In this document: piece after piece, positions 1 to 12,204 of the stretch
How positions within the stretch are numbered: position 1 is the stretch's first letter
Layout: every line of letters begins with the position of its first letter
Assembly (NCBI GenBank): GCA_032622095.1
Contig: CP136064.1
Coordinates: 44,472,989 to 44,536,988 of the forward strand
Reading direction: 5' to 3'
Source of the DNA: Siphonodentalium dalli
Lineage: Eukaryota > Mollusca > Scaphopoda > Gadilida > Siphonodentaliidae
Length of the DNA: 64,000 bases
Program-made: the position numbers and the translations under genes
The notes under the pieces: model-generated
The model's database searches: none
The model's input: only the letters and a program-made list of their open reading frames with translations
What the model was told of the DNA's origin: nothing

Positions 1-2365
1 GTATTTTACATGGCCACACCAATAATTGACAAAATTAATCACCTGCGCGCGAGAGGTCAATTTCCCCAGTGAGTAGTTATAAGCCATTATCAAACAAACT
101 GCCATCAAGAAATTTCAGGCCAGTCATAAACATGTCTTCTTTCATGGATGCCGAAATGAGTAATTCTTGTCTGATATATGTTGCTGTTTTTCACGAGTTA
201 TAATTCATTTCGAAAAGTGGATTAGAGCCGGTCGATTTTATACTTGATTTGTTTCTGTCATTTCTTGGAAACAAGGTCATCCAAAACAAAAATAAAATAT
301 GCAGAATTCTTTTATAGGATGATCCCGGCTTGTTGAGATTTCTCTGATAATTTGAGAGCGAGCTCATGTGATAACATTAATTCAATTGGGATTGCACATA
401 TTCATTATAGCGCCAAAAATAATGCAGGTACAGCGTTGAAATTAAAAAGAGTGACACCCCCCCCCCCATTTATATATATACATATATGTTTCTCAAGCCA
501 AAGGTTGAACAAGCTCCTAACTGTCACAAGCTTGAATTATAACATTTTCGACCATAATCCATGATTGGGGGAGGGGCTGGTTCTCGAAAGCTTCCAATAA
601 CTAAGGGACTTAATTGAATGTATCAGCCGGGATTATCTGGGCAAGAATTACAATATAATGTATTACTTAAATATTCCATAGTTGTAAATTTTGCGCATAC
701 ATGTATAACTGTATAACACAAGAGAGGAAAGGTGACGTAGTTGGGAACTCGTAGCTAGGCAACCCTATCGCCGAATGAAGACAAACAGCAACACCATGCA
801 TTCAAATTTAAAGCTGCATAATATGTTCATAAGTATATGAATAGCATAAATTGCTGCATATTAGATTAGTCACTCGTAGACAACAGACACGACAGACATG
901 ACTACGATATTTATAAAGCAGGGTGTCGGGACTCAGGGTGCTGCATGCACACCCCCGTCGAGGAAATATGCAATGGTGACTTCGGTAGCTTCTGGGATAA
1001 TATAGCTCCCCGTGCATGTTGGGGGTCATAGCCCATGCGTTGGGGAAGAGGCCATCACTGGTATTAACATCAATAGAAGACTGACAATGATTTAAACAGA
1101 ATGTCGACCATTTGAGTTATCGCGCGAATAATTATTTTAAGCGGCCTGACTACTTCGTCCGATTCAACGGCTCTTCAGCGGTTCAGAGTTTAACTCACTG
1201 TGGTCAAACACAGTCGCAATGATTGGGTTGTCAACGGACACATATTACACGGTGTGTATGATCCATGTAAAACGCCAAATACACGATATTTACAGAGATT
1301 ACATGCATGCGTGTATCCACCCTTAGGGAACTTTTCGTGTGATTCCGTCACGGCCGAATTTTTGTTTATATATACCGATGCATTCTTTAAATGAGTATCA
1401 ACTTCCATTATGTATTTCGTAATTATATCACTTTGCTCCATCATTCTAAAAAAAATAGTAGGCGAAATATCATTGGTATATATGAACCACATACGGTCGG
1501 GTACAAGTTGAAAAAAGCTCTGCGTTTGGTGATTCCGTCACGCTGGAATTCATGTTTGATGGACCATGGGATATAAATTCCCAAAACATTAACACGTGCG
1601 AGGAAAGCCACGTGCATCTACTATATAAGAGCTTTACAGTGGGTCGACAACACACATATATAGGCCTAGGCCTAACGTTAAACTTTATTATTTTTGATAG
1701 TTTTTGCGTGAAATTTTAAACAAATATCAGGTACATATAACTCTCCGAGAATGTTAAAAACAATTTGTAACTATACTCATAGTGATTGTATTGATTTTAT
1801 GTGACAAAAAATAGACGGGAACATGTGGTCACAATTTAATTGCGTTAACTCATGCAGTGAATGCATGCATGTTGAAGTTTTGCGGTCAGAAAACATCTGC
1901 TAAAAATAGTTTTATTGGGAATTTTTTCACACAACATGCATGCTCATATGCAGAGAAAATAGAATAAACATAGCCCTACCTGGCTATCTAAAATTATTTC
2001 TGCGTGTTGGGATTATAATTAACCATCATGCTACATGTCGTGCAACGGAGAGCGTTCAACTACGACGATAATACATTCACTCTTTCGTATCGCGGTCCTT
2101 TTCATAGTGTCCGACAAAATGTCCTTTACTAAAATGACCATTCCTTAAATTCCTTTGCCCCCCCCCCCTCATTGTATGATTCAATGACAGTGAACATGAA
2201 AAGAAATAAAAGAGTTTCTCATACAAGAGTTCCCCCCCCCCCCATTGGCTTTGTTTGGTTTTGTTCAGTGTTTGTTTGTTTTTGTTTTTTGCTCGTCTTT
2301 TTCTCGACGGGCCCCGGATCATTTCAGAAATCGACCTAGATCATGCCATGAATCTCTACTCTGGC
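1..2365. other. AT-rich intergenic DNA, no recognised gene
   Basis: No open frame here resembles a known protein. The stretch has C-homopolymers near 456-468, 2158-2168 and 2232-2243. A weak local duplication around a 'gattccgtcacg' box occurs at about 1337-1395 and again at 1527-1560. I see no convincing promoter or RNA gene. Confidence 0.5.
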
Positions 2366-2367
2366 TA

Positions 2368-2858
2368 ACGGCCATAGAGATCATTTTCCAACAGTACAAA
2401 ACCTGGGAACTTTTTGAAGTTTTGACAGGGATCAAGTCGAAAAAGTAACACGAGGAATATATTTCTTAGTTATATCAGTGGTTATATAGCTGTTCCTTAA
2501 TAATATACTTCACTATAGGTGAAGGTCCCACTCGAAATTGCATGTTTTTCAGTGACTTTGTGAGTTGATATCGCAATATATAAATATTGAATTAATCACC
2601 CATGCATGCATGCAGGGAAAATCTGCATATAATTATAAGCGACGCAAAGCAAATTCGCTCACAAAGTCATAAATCGTGAAAGTTCGAGTTGGGACCTTCA
2701 CCTAATGAAGTATACATTATTAAGCCAGGAACTGAGACCGTGACGTATATACCCCCTGCGTTATTTTTCGACTTTATAACTTGAAGGTCCCCTGTCAAAA
2801 CTTTAAAAAGTTCCAATGTGTTGAATACTGCATGGTGGAATATGATATCTACGGGCGT
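2368..2858. mobile_element. Palindromic MITE-like element, copy 1
   Basis: The two halves are inverted copies of each other. The left arm (about 2368-2560) contains GGCCATAGAGATCAT, then a GAACTTTTTGAAGTTTTGACAGG block and a GTGAAGGTCCCACTCGAA block. The same blocks return in reverse order and orientation in the right arm (about 2660-2858), which ends GATATCTACGGGCGTTTC. No protein is encoded. A second, more diverged member lies at 62420-62778 and shares the CGGCCGTAGAGATCATATTCCAC end. This layout is typical of a nonautonomous foldback-type DNA element. Its superfamily is not resolved because I could not define a target duplication. Confidence 0.6.
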
Positions 2859-3039
2859 TTCAAACGTTTGTAGGAGCAAACATCCGTTCTGTATAGCTTA
2901 CCATGCAGGTCTGGTTGGAAACACAATCATTGACGCTTTCAAAATACCCGATAACGGACCAATTTTCATTGTTTCAATGACAAAAAATATTGCCGTTAAT
3001 TAATTGTATATGGGTTTAAAAAAAACATGAAAACACAAT

Positions 3040-3838
3040 ATGCAATCTTTTTTATACCCCCGCAACGAAGTTAAGGGGGTATACTGTAGTCAGCTTGTCC
3101 GTCGTCCGTCCGTCGTCCGTGGACACAAATTTGTCCGGAGTTTTTCTCAGTCGTTTTTCGATCAATTTCCGTGAAACTTGGCACAGACATCAACCACCAT
3201 GGAAACCTGTGCACCTGCGATTATGACGTCTGTCGGACTTTTTTGTTGGAGTTATCTCCCCTTTTTCGACTCAGAAATTGTTCGCAACATGTATAATTTT
3301 GTCCGAGCTTTTATTCCTACATTTTTAGGTGAATTCTTGTTAAACTTGGCACAGATATTTAGTACCATGGGAACCTGTGCACCTGCAATTATGACGTCTG
3401 TCCGACATTTTTGGTGGAGTTATCCCCCTTTTTCAACTTAGAAATTTGTTTGCAACATGCATAATTTTGTCCCAGCTTTTATTTCTACATTTTTAAGTGA
3501 ATTCTTTTTAAACTTGGCACTGATATTAAGTACCATGGGAACCTGTGCACCTGTGAATATGATGTCTTTTTTTTGTTGAGTCATTCCCCTTTTTCGACTT
3601 AGAACACTTTCGCAGCATGCATAATTTCGTCTGAACTTTTATTCCTACATTTATTCGGTCAATAGGTTTAAGATTAGTGTTATTGTTGTGCACTTACAAT
3701 GGAAACTGTTATGTTATTATTTTAACTAAATGATTACTGACATGTGAATCATCTTAGTATTTTAAAAACACGGCGGGGGGGGGGGAGGTGGGGGTATCCT
3801 TAGTCCCATTGGGACAGTCACACCTCTAGCTATTTTAG
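3040..3838. repeat. Interspersed repeat with three ~170-bp internal tandem units
   Basis: The left end reads TATACCCCCGCAACGAAG and runs into a pyrimidine-rich stretch of GTCCGTCCGTC type. Three direct units of about 170 bp follow (near 3168, 3338 and 3510). Each carries 'AACTTGGCAC', 'ACCATGG(A/G)AACCTGTGCACCTG' and 'GAGTTATC(T/C)CCC'. The right end is a G-rich tract followed by 'TCCTTAGTCCCATTGGGACAG'. I associate this architecture with repeats common in molluscan genomes. The open frame across it is a by-product of the repeat and is not a gene. Confidence 0.55.
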
Positions 3839-4114
3839 AACAAAATATTAATTAAGTTTATTACTATATTAAAATTAAAATAACCGAAAATGAAATAATT
3901 TCATAATTGAAAAAGTTCATATTTAATATTAAGCCACATGTCAGAGGACAAAGCTTAATATATGAGTGTGAAGCTGTGAGCAGAAAACCTGAACATATCG
4001 AAACTACCAAAGTCCAATAAGTGTGTCATAAGTGTAGACAAATCTTTATAAGTGTACCTACCTACACATGTTGTAAAAGGGTGGGCAGCGTTCCCAAACA
4101 TTTAAAAACAAACA

Positions 4115-4560
4115 TGACATTTGGAACTTATTTCTCATTCCTTATTCTCAAAAATGTCTCTTTTGGCCGATTTGATAGGATGGGTGGTTGGCCCGCCCCA
4201 AATACCCCCTAGAAACAAACCACCCCACCCATCACCCCCGGGGAGTACCACCCCGAGGCCGAGGGGGTGAAAATGGGGTATGGACCATTTTCGAGAACAG
4301 TAATGCTTTTGGCCGATTTTATGGCATATGGGTGAGTGTTCTGCCCCAAATAGCCCATAGAAACACACTTACCCCCCCCCCATCACCCCCAGGGATTACC
4401 ACCCGAGGGGGGTGAAATAGGGTATGGACCATTTTCGAGAACAGTAAGGATTTCGGCCGATTTGACGGCATGGGTGGGTGACTCACCCCAAATTCCATAG
4501 AAACACCTCGATTCGACCCCCACCCACCCATCACCCCCACCATCCACACAATGATGTAAA
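4115..4560. repeat. Fragment of the GGTCCG-element internal minisatellite
   Basis: There are about three units of roughly 145 bp. Each has the box GGTATGGACCATTTTCGAGA, then 'TTTYGGCCGATTT', a 'GGGTGGGT' stretch and 'CCCATAGAAACAC'. The left side (CCTTATTC-CAAAAATGTCTCTTT) matches the junction beside the minisatellite at 24650-24690 and 28160-28200. It is therefore a broken piece of the large element found at 19.7-29.2 kb. Confidence 0.65.
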
Positions 4561-4634
4561 CTTAATTCTCACTTCACTGTGAGTACAGTGAAGTGAGAAT
4601 GACCATGTTTGCAGATGCAGACCGGCTATTGGTG

Positions 4635-5110
4635 AATAAGTTAGATTAGCTAACTGCTAGCTACGTGGAATTTTATTGTAATTTGTTTGTGTTAAATTAG
4701 CTAGATTCTAGTTAAGTTCACTATATGTGTCTCAATTCTAAGTTGGATTAGCTACTTTTCAGCTAGGTCCAGTTTTCGTAAAATTTGTCTGTGTCAAATT
4801 AGCCAAATTCTAGCACAGAATTATATTTTCAATGTTGAATTAGCTAACTTCTAGCATATTGGAACATCCTTGGGGCCAAAAATTCTATAAGCTAAAAACT
4901 AACTAATATGTTAGCTAAGTTCTAGCATATATTATTAGCTAAGTTCTAGCTACACTAGATATTAACTAAAGTTTTAGCTAGGTTTTAGTGTAATTCTTAG
5001 CTATTATCTAGTATAGCTAAATTATAGCTAATAGTTTAGTGTATTTTTAGTACAATTATTAGCTAATATCTAGTTTAACTAAAAACATTAGTGTAGCTAA
5101 ATTTTGGTAG
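4635..5110. repeat. Array of TAGCTA-type self-complementary motifs
   Basis: Dozens of variants of TTAGCTAA, GCTAGAACTTAGCTAA and TCTAGCTA recur every 15-40 bases in both orientations. Because the core TAGCTA is its own reverse complement, the tract can form many alternative hairpins. No coding potential is visible. Confidence 0.55.
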
Positions 5111-5114
5111 GGGA

Positions 5115-5540
5115 TGTACTGACAGGAAGAATTTAGACGGATTGGTCTAGACTTTTTAGACCGATCGGTCTAATTAAGAACATTCGGTGGTTCACCCATA
5201 TGGGATGCGATTTTAACATGTGTACCTTATTTGCGCTTGAGCATAAATATGATCAATAATTTTTCGCTTCTAAAGTGTAAGTAATTTGTGGATGGCCTCC
5301 CATACACATATTCACCTATACCTGATAAATTGCCATAAATCATGATAATTTTCAAACGGAATGACAACTTTTTATCAAATAAACTGTCAAATGTCTTTTT
5401 TCAACTTTAAGATTTTTTTTGTTGAAAATTTTATGTCTTATATATTGGCAAATTGTCAACATTCAATCTGTTTAGACTGATTGGCCAACAAATTTAGACA
5501 GATCGGTCTAAATAAAGATTGATTTTCAAAGAGGTTCACC
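5115..5540. repeat. GGTCTAAA / ACCGATCGGT motif patch
   Basis: TTTAGACCGATCGGTCTAA and close variants (near 5130-5175 and 5465-5515) form a patch with its own palindromic motif. It adjoins the TAGCTA patch on one side and the CTTAAG patch on the other. Confidence 0.45.
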
Positions 5541-6345
5541 CATATTGGTATGGGAGGCCAAATTCACATTTAATAGCTAATTATGCTTAAGCATATTCAG
5601 GGCTCAAAATAGATTTAATATAGAGATAATCCAATTAGTCATAAAGCACTGAAAATTGAAAATTACACTTAAGCGCACTGCCATTACGCTTAAGCATAAT
5701 ATATGTTCATAGCATTATTACCTTACATATAATGAAATCATCTAAGCTAGATATTTGTCAAAAGTTACTAGCATCAGGAATTGGCTGCATCCATTTTAGC
5801 TTAAGGGGAGTTTTCACATATATATTGCGCTTAAGCATATATATATAACGACGTTACGCTTAAGCGTAATGGCTTTACGCTTAAGCGTAATGGCTTTACG
5901 CTTAAGTGTAATATATTATGCTTTGAAAATCATAATGAAAATCTGAATTACGCTCAAGCATAATGGGATAATGCATTACGCTTAAGCGTAATTGGCTATT
6001 AAATGTGAATTAGAACTCCCATACAATTTGGGACATGGTTTTAATATTTACTTCTTATTTGCACATAAGCATAAATATGAAAAATACTATCCTTTTGTGC
6101 TAAAGCATAACTCAATTGCATTTAAGCATAAATAATTTGCATTTACGCGTAAGTGATTTAGGCTTAAGCGTAAATAAGGAATAAATGTAAAAGTACATGC
6201 CATTCCATGTACATGACCTAAAGTTCTAAACCTGATAAGTTGCTGTGGATATGACCAATTTCAAACAGCATGACAAATGTTTATCAAATATACTGAGAAA
6301 TGTCTTTTTCAACTTGAAGTCTTTTTTTTTGTTATGTCTTCCAGC
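5190..6345. repeat. Diverged ~0.9-kb-spaced direct duplication with CTTAAG palindrome array
   Basis: Two related blocks lie in the same orientation: about 5190-5435 and about 6010-6345. Both contain 'CCTGATAA(A/G)TTGC', then 'GACAA' and 'TTTATCAAAT', and 'AATGTCTTTTTCAACTT' followed by a T-run. Between and around them the 16-mer TTACGCTTAAGCGTAA recurs, densest at 5655-5985 and also at 6070-6180. A smaller patch with the same CTTAAG core lies at 59815-60190. No gene is recognisable. Confidence 0.5.
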
Positions 6346-6714
6346 TATCCGTTGACAAAGGCATAATCTTATTTGTTGAGTTTGAAATGTTCTATCACTT
6401 CTCTATCGTGTTGGTGCCCATATATGAGCTTGTGTGCTGATACAAAATACGTGTGAAGATTTCGTGTAAAGTTGAAGTCGAAACTGAAAGCATCCTATAA
6501 TTAATAGTTAGTAGATACATACATGTCAAGATTCCCGAAGATAAGATTGTCCGGCCATCGGGAAACATATCTGTGATCACCCATTGAACCAGTCTAATTT
6601 ATTTGCTGTGATTTTAACACTAGAATGTGTTTCAGTCGCTTCGAAATTAAATGGCGACTGCCAGTCTGGCCATGTGTTACACGGAAACAGTAACGATAAC
6701 TCTTGAAGACTATC

Positions 6715-6840
6715 AGTCAAAACCAATATATGGTATTGAACATGTCCTCAAAACCAAGGGATTCAGATTTGGTTTTGATCAAAACCAAGGGAATCAGATT
6801 GGGTATTGATCAATACCAATAAAAACCGAATATATTGTCA
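6715..6840. repeat. GGTTTTGATCAAAACC / GGTATTGATCAATACC palindromes
   Basis: Perfect 16-bp palindromes GGTTTTGATCAAAACC and GGTATTGATCAATACC occur within about 40 bases of each other. Half-site variants lie nearby (TTGGTATTGA, CAAAACCAAGG). Confidence 0.5.
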
Positions 6841-7224
6841 GTGTATGACAAATCCGAAAGCATTCTGAGTGGAGCATGTGCTCATATTTACTACAATAAT
6901 CAGGTTATTGTCATCTTGGCATTATTTTTAATATTTCCGATCAAAATCATTGTCATATAGCGATCGTAAGTTTGTTAAACAAAAGGCTTATAAAATGTAG
7001 CAAAATGATACGTTGGCTTTGCGATAACACGCTACATAACAGGTGCGCATTCGGCGAAAGTGCACCAGTCCGAAATCGTCACCTCAGTGTGCTTTCGTAT
7101 TGATTTCGATGCTTCACGGTTTCCATGAAGCTATTTTTTGCTGATATGCAGGGATGTGGCGACGGGGATATTACCATAGGCGTGTATTCCACCACAGGGA
7201 CGTGGCGACAGGGGGAGATTGAGG

Positions 7225-7500
7225 GGGGACTAACCCTCAAACTTTGATCAACATTTTCAACGGCTGGAAATTTTACAACACTTTTATGTTGAAATTGTTA
7301 GTTAAGTTGATTTTCCAACTAATTAGTGGAATATTTGTTGTTTTAGACCAACTCTAGCAAATATTTTCTTTTTATTTAGTCCAAATTTTGGTCTGAAATT
7401 GCTATCAATTGGAAATCTAACATCATTATAGATAGTGTCAGGCTGGTTGGAAATTTCCAACAGTTGGAAAATTCAAACCCAGTTGTCCTCTGTTGGACCC
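7225..7500. repeat. TTGGAAATTTCCAA motif patch
   Basis: Half-sites TTGGAAA and TTTCCAAC recur. The clearest palindrome is GGTTGGAAATTTCCAAC near 7450. It is the same kind of patch as those at 4.6-6.8 kb but built on a different motif. Confidence 0.4.
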
Positions 7501-7830
7501 TCTGGGTGGCGGCCATCTTGAATCGGATGAGTTTGCTGAATATGTGGGGTGTCTTGGGAGCAACCCTACATCACTTTTGTTCGACCTAAATCGGTAAAGG
7601 GCCGAGAATGCATGGGTTCCCTATTTGAATCTCTCCGGACGGCGGCCATGATGGATTGGGTGGGTTGAGTGTGTGGAAATAGAGTCTTACGGCCACCAAA
7701 ATATTAAATTTTTCAATTAAGGAATAGAAGTCACATTCGTCGTATACGTTGAGTAAAAGCTGAATACGGCGTCCATTTCGTAAAAGTGGCGGCCATTTTG
7801 AATATGTCTACCATTGCGATTGGTTTGTCG
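7500..7830. repeat. GGCGGCCATNTTGAAT-type direct repeats
   Basis: Three boxes of the GGCGGCCAT(C/G/T)(T/A)T(G)AAT type occur at about 7508, 7641 and 7788, spaced about 130-145 bp. The sequence between them is AT-rich and noncoding. A similar 'TTGGCGGTCATCTTGGACGCC' box lies at 53535. Confidence 0.35.
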
Positions 7831-8062
7831 GATAAAACAAATCAGTGTTCACAATTGACATACACTGGCCATTCATGCCAAATGTCAGGTTTGCATCATA
7901 AAGTGAAAGATTCTGTTACTATTCAAATGATACTTGGCCGCCTTATATATTTTGCAATGGTAACATCTATATATTTGCCCTACAAAGTGCAAAGAGACAC
8001 ATTTGTGCACACATATTAGATAAAATGTCATTATGCTCGGCTATAAATTTCGCACCGGAGCC

Positions 8063-8068
8063 ACCGTG
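8063..8068. repeat. Left 6-bp target-site duplication (ACCGTG)
   Basis: ACCGTG lies immediately outside the first base of the palindrome. The identical hexamer lies immediately outside its last base at 15446-15451. Removing the palindrome and one copy gives a contiguous sequence that aligns with the paralogue at about 54000-54045 (GGAGCC-ACCGTG-TACTTG against GGATCC-AGCATG-TGCTTG). Confidence 0.8.
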
Positions 8069-9860
8069 AGAAGAATAGATGTCTCGTTGGCTCCACTTCT
8101 AAAAATAGAATCTTTGGGGTCTAAAATTGGTTGTACTAAAATATTCCCAAAACTTCCAAAATATCAAAACCCAAAAAAAATTTAAAAACTTCCAAAATTT
8201 ATTTTTCCAAAAAATTTCAAAATCCCAAAACTTCCAAAAAATTTCAAAATCCCCAAATTTCAAAAAAAGAAAAAATTTCAAAACCCTCAAAATTATTTCT
8301 CTAAAAAAAAAGTTTAAATAAAAAATTTATAACGAGTTTTCGGTTTCTGATAATCTCGATATTAAAATGTCGAATGTTAAATTATTTGCGTGTAATATCT
8401 TTCGTTATTTTTTTTGTTCAAATATTTTTCATGAAATTATTAATCGATGTTTAGAAATAGCTTTATTGGACATTGTGACCATCGGTATGAATGCATACAT
8501 TCCAGTGTTTATCGGACGCAGTTCATACATATATAATTGTCATACCTGAAAATAGACACCATTACTCTTACATAAATAATAAAGAGCGTTTATTCTTAAC
8601 TTCTCTATCCCAGATGAAGTTATTGAGTATATGACAGGCATGTATTACCGTGAATTATTGGAAGTATTGAGATGTACTATGTTGAATCACGAGTGGACAA
8701 CCCCCAGAATGAACTGTCATATTCGATGGAACATATTATGTACACGTAATCACACACGACATTGTGGGTAACAATGTATGTGTCACAGCTTGCTTTACCA
8801 AATGAATTCTATTATATTCCCGTTCACAATTATATGCCATTCAGAAAACATATCGATTTAATGTCTGAGCAGTATTAGTTGTTTAACGGGTTAGTATCAA
8901 TTAAGGTTGATAAACTGTGTCATTGTTAGCATTAACACGATAATTAGTTATCCAAAACATGCATACATAATACGTCCAGGTCACTCAATAATAGAAATTG
9001 CTTCGGTGTCATTGTTATAACAACATTACGTAATAACCACTTATCACTCCATTCACACTTACGATCATTTTGTATACCAAAAACTCCAGTTAGCACCGAT
9101 GATGTAACATTATATCACTGCTATTGTATCAGTTGATAGGTTCAGACAAGTTCGATGTTTAGAAAAGAAAAGTTACCTATAATTCTGCTGTGGTTAAGCA
9201 GCCCATTATTTAGGGCATACCTGTATGTAGGCCTATCAGTGGATGAATAGTCTGCCGGAGAAGTACTGTGTAGACAGGTCTTGTCGGTAAGAGAGTCAGA
9301 CGAGAAGTGAAGGCTCGGCTATTAAAACATAGTAATGCGATAGCGAACATCAAACGAGTCTGCGCACGCATATCTGTCAAAAGGATACAATAGCAGTCAT
9401 TGGTCAATTTATCCCCGGTGTCAGCTCAGTACCCAATCGGGACGAAGCCGAAGGTCAACTCATTTTTTTTGCTCATTATAGTACGTCACTTGGACATTTT
9501 ATCAGTTTATCACGTGATCACTAAATGTGGCAATCGGGTATCCACCGATGCCTGCAATTTATTATTTATAATAATTGGACTCATTGATCTCACGTAAATA
9601 ATACTCTTAGTTGTTGCAATAAAATAGTTATCAAATTCGATCACCAATAGATTTGACTGTGGAATATAATGACCTTTAACTTATTTATCGATCTATGTTA
9701 GAACATGGTCTTAACAAAAAACTTGACCATAACAAAAATTACCTTACATTTATGCATGAATCTAATTAGACCATGCGTAAATATTGTCAGCTTATCGTCT
9801 GATGAGCAAATCCGATGTTTATCAAAAATAGTACAACTTCCAGTTGGTAATTACTCTTAC

Positions 9861-11395
9861 GAATGAAGAGCGTTGAACATATACGAAATTGCTACACGAA
9901 TGAACTGAAATTTATATTTCACATCTTACCAACAACAGATACAGACATAGTCATAGTGTTATACTATCTTACATGTACACACGCTATGACATCATTCGAA
10001 GGGGCAATACACTCAAGGAGTTAATGTGACACGAAACAAGGGACGTGATGTAATATTGGTGTTTGAATCTTAAAGGAACACAAGACACTCTAAAGGGACA
10101 TGCATTATGAATGAATGTTAACAATACAAGCACACGGATGCAGAGCGTTGAACATATACAAAATTACAAGACACTCTAAAGGGACATTCATTATGAATGA
10201 ATGTTAACAATACAAGCACACGAATGAAGAGCGTTGAACATATACGAAATTACTACACGAATGAACTGAAATTTATATTTCACATCTTACCAACAACAGA
10301 TACAGACATAGTCATAGTGTTATACTATCTTACATGTACACACGCTATGACATCATTCGAAGGGGCAATACACTCAAGGAGTTAATGTGACACGAAACAA
10401 GGGACGTGATGTAATATTGGTGTTTGAATCTTAAAGGAACACAAGACACTCTAAAGGGACGTGCATTATGAATGAATGTTAACAATACAAGAACACGGAT
10501 GAAGAGCGTTGGACATATACAAAATTACAAGACACTCTAAAGGGACATTCATTATGAATGAATGTTAACAATACAAGCACACGAATGAAGAGCGTTGAAC
10601 ATATACGAAATTACTACACGAATGAACTGAAATTTATATTTCACATCTTACCAACAACAGATACAGACATAGTCATAGTGTTATACTATCTTACATGTAC
10701 ACACGCTATGACATCATTCGAAGGGGCAATACACTCAAGGAGTTAATGTGACACGAAACAAGGGACGTGATGTAATATTGGTGTTTGAATCTTAAAGGAA
10801 CACAAGACACTCTAAATGGACATTCATTATGAATGAATGTTAACAATACAAGCACACGAATGAAGAGCGTTGAACATATACAAAATTACAAGACACTCTA
10901 AAGGGACATTCATTATGAATGAATGTTAACAATACAAGCACACGAATGAAGAGCGTTGAACATATACAAAATTACTACACGAATGAATTGAACCTTAACA
11001 AATTTATATTTCACATCTTACCAACAACCGCTACAGACATAATCATAGTGTTATACTGTCTTGCATGTACACACGCTATGAAATCATTAAAGGCGGACAA
11101 TCCACTCAAGGAGTTAAAGTGACACGAAACAAGGGACGTGATGTAATATTGGTGGTTGAATCTTAAAGGAACACAAGACACTCTAAAGGGGAACTCATTA
11201 TGAATGAATGTTAACAATACAAGCGCACGAATGAAGAGCGTTGAACATATACAAAATTACTACACGAATGAATTGAACCTTGAAATTTATATTTCACATC
11301 TTACCAACAGCTACAGACATAATCATAGGGTTATACTGTCTTGCATGTACCATGCTATGACATCATTAAAGGGGGGATAATACACGCACGGTGTG
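9861..11395. repeat. 361-bp tandem array, left arm
   Basis: Units of 361 bp begin near 9861, 10222 and 10583, with a diverged copy near 10944 and a partial one near 11230. Each has GAATGAAGAGCGTTGAACAT, 'ATTTATATTTCACATCTTACCAA' and 'GACACGAAACAAGGGACGTG'. Inside is an 86-bp sub-repeat (GACACTCTAAAGGGACATTC to ACAAAATTACAA), and this arm has one more of these than the right arm. The 62-67 residue frames across the units are repeat artefacts. Confidence 0.75.
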
Positions 11396-11641
11396 GAATG
11401 TTAAAGTGACACGAGATAGCGGGGGTAGCATCACCAAATTACCCTCTGGGGACCTCATTCTGCCATCTAAAAATAGAATCTTTGGGTCTAAAATTGTTTG
11501 TACTAAAATATTCCCAAAAACCCAAAACTTCAAAAATTTCAAAAAACTTCAAAATTTTTCAAAAACTTCAAATATTTCAAAAATTTCAAAAACTTCAAAA
11601 ATTTCAAAAAACTTCCAAAATTTCAAAAACTTCAAAAATAA

Positions 11642-11645
11642 GACC

Positions 11646-11704
<59 letters not shown>

Positions 11705-11946
11705 ATTGCGGTATTTTACTGCGGGGTCCGCCGCCGGCGGCGGCGGCGGCGGCATTACGGTATTTTACTGCGGGGTCCGCCGCCGGCGGCGGCGGCGGCG
11801 GCGGCATTACGGTATTTTACTGCGGGGTCCGCCGGCACCGCCGCCGCAGTAAAATACAGCAATGCCGCCGCCGCCGCCGGCGGACCCCGCAGTAAAATAC
11901 CGTAATGCCGCCGCCGGCGGCGGACCCCGCAGTAAAATACCGCAAT

Positions 11947-11981
<35 letters not shown>

Positions 11982-11985
11982 GGTC
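11642..11985. repeat. GC-rich trinucleotide turn of the palindrome
   Basis: A (GGC)n run of about 58 bases starts at 11648. Repeats of a ~50-bp unit combining (GGC)n with TTACGGTATTTTACTGCGGG follow, then the inverse (CCG/GCC) copies up to 11982. The symmetry axis is near 11834. The sequence is extremely GC-rich in an AT-rich region and self-complementary. Frames encoding poly-Ala or poly-Arg across it are artefacts. Confidence 0.75.
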
Positions 11986-12204
11986 TTATTTTTGAAGTTT
12001 TTGAAATTTTGGAAGTTTTTTGAAATTTTTGAAGTTTTTGAAATTTTTGAAGTTTTTTGAAATTTTTGAAGTTTTGGGTTTTTGGGAGTATTTTAGTACA
12101 ACCAATTTTAGACCCAAAGATTCTATTTTTAGATGGCAGAATGAGGTCCCCAGAGGGTAATTTGGTGATGCTACCCCCGCTATCTCGTGTCACTTTAACA
12201 TTCC

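Noticed and set aside
3178-3441. 87-codon frame in the mollusc-type repeat
   Set aside because: It is internally repetitive because it crosses the ~170-bp tandem units.
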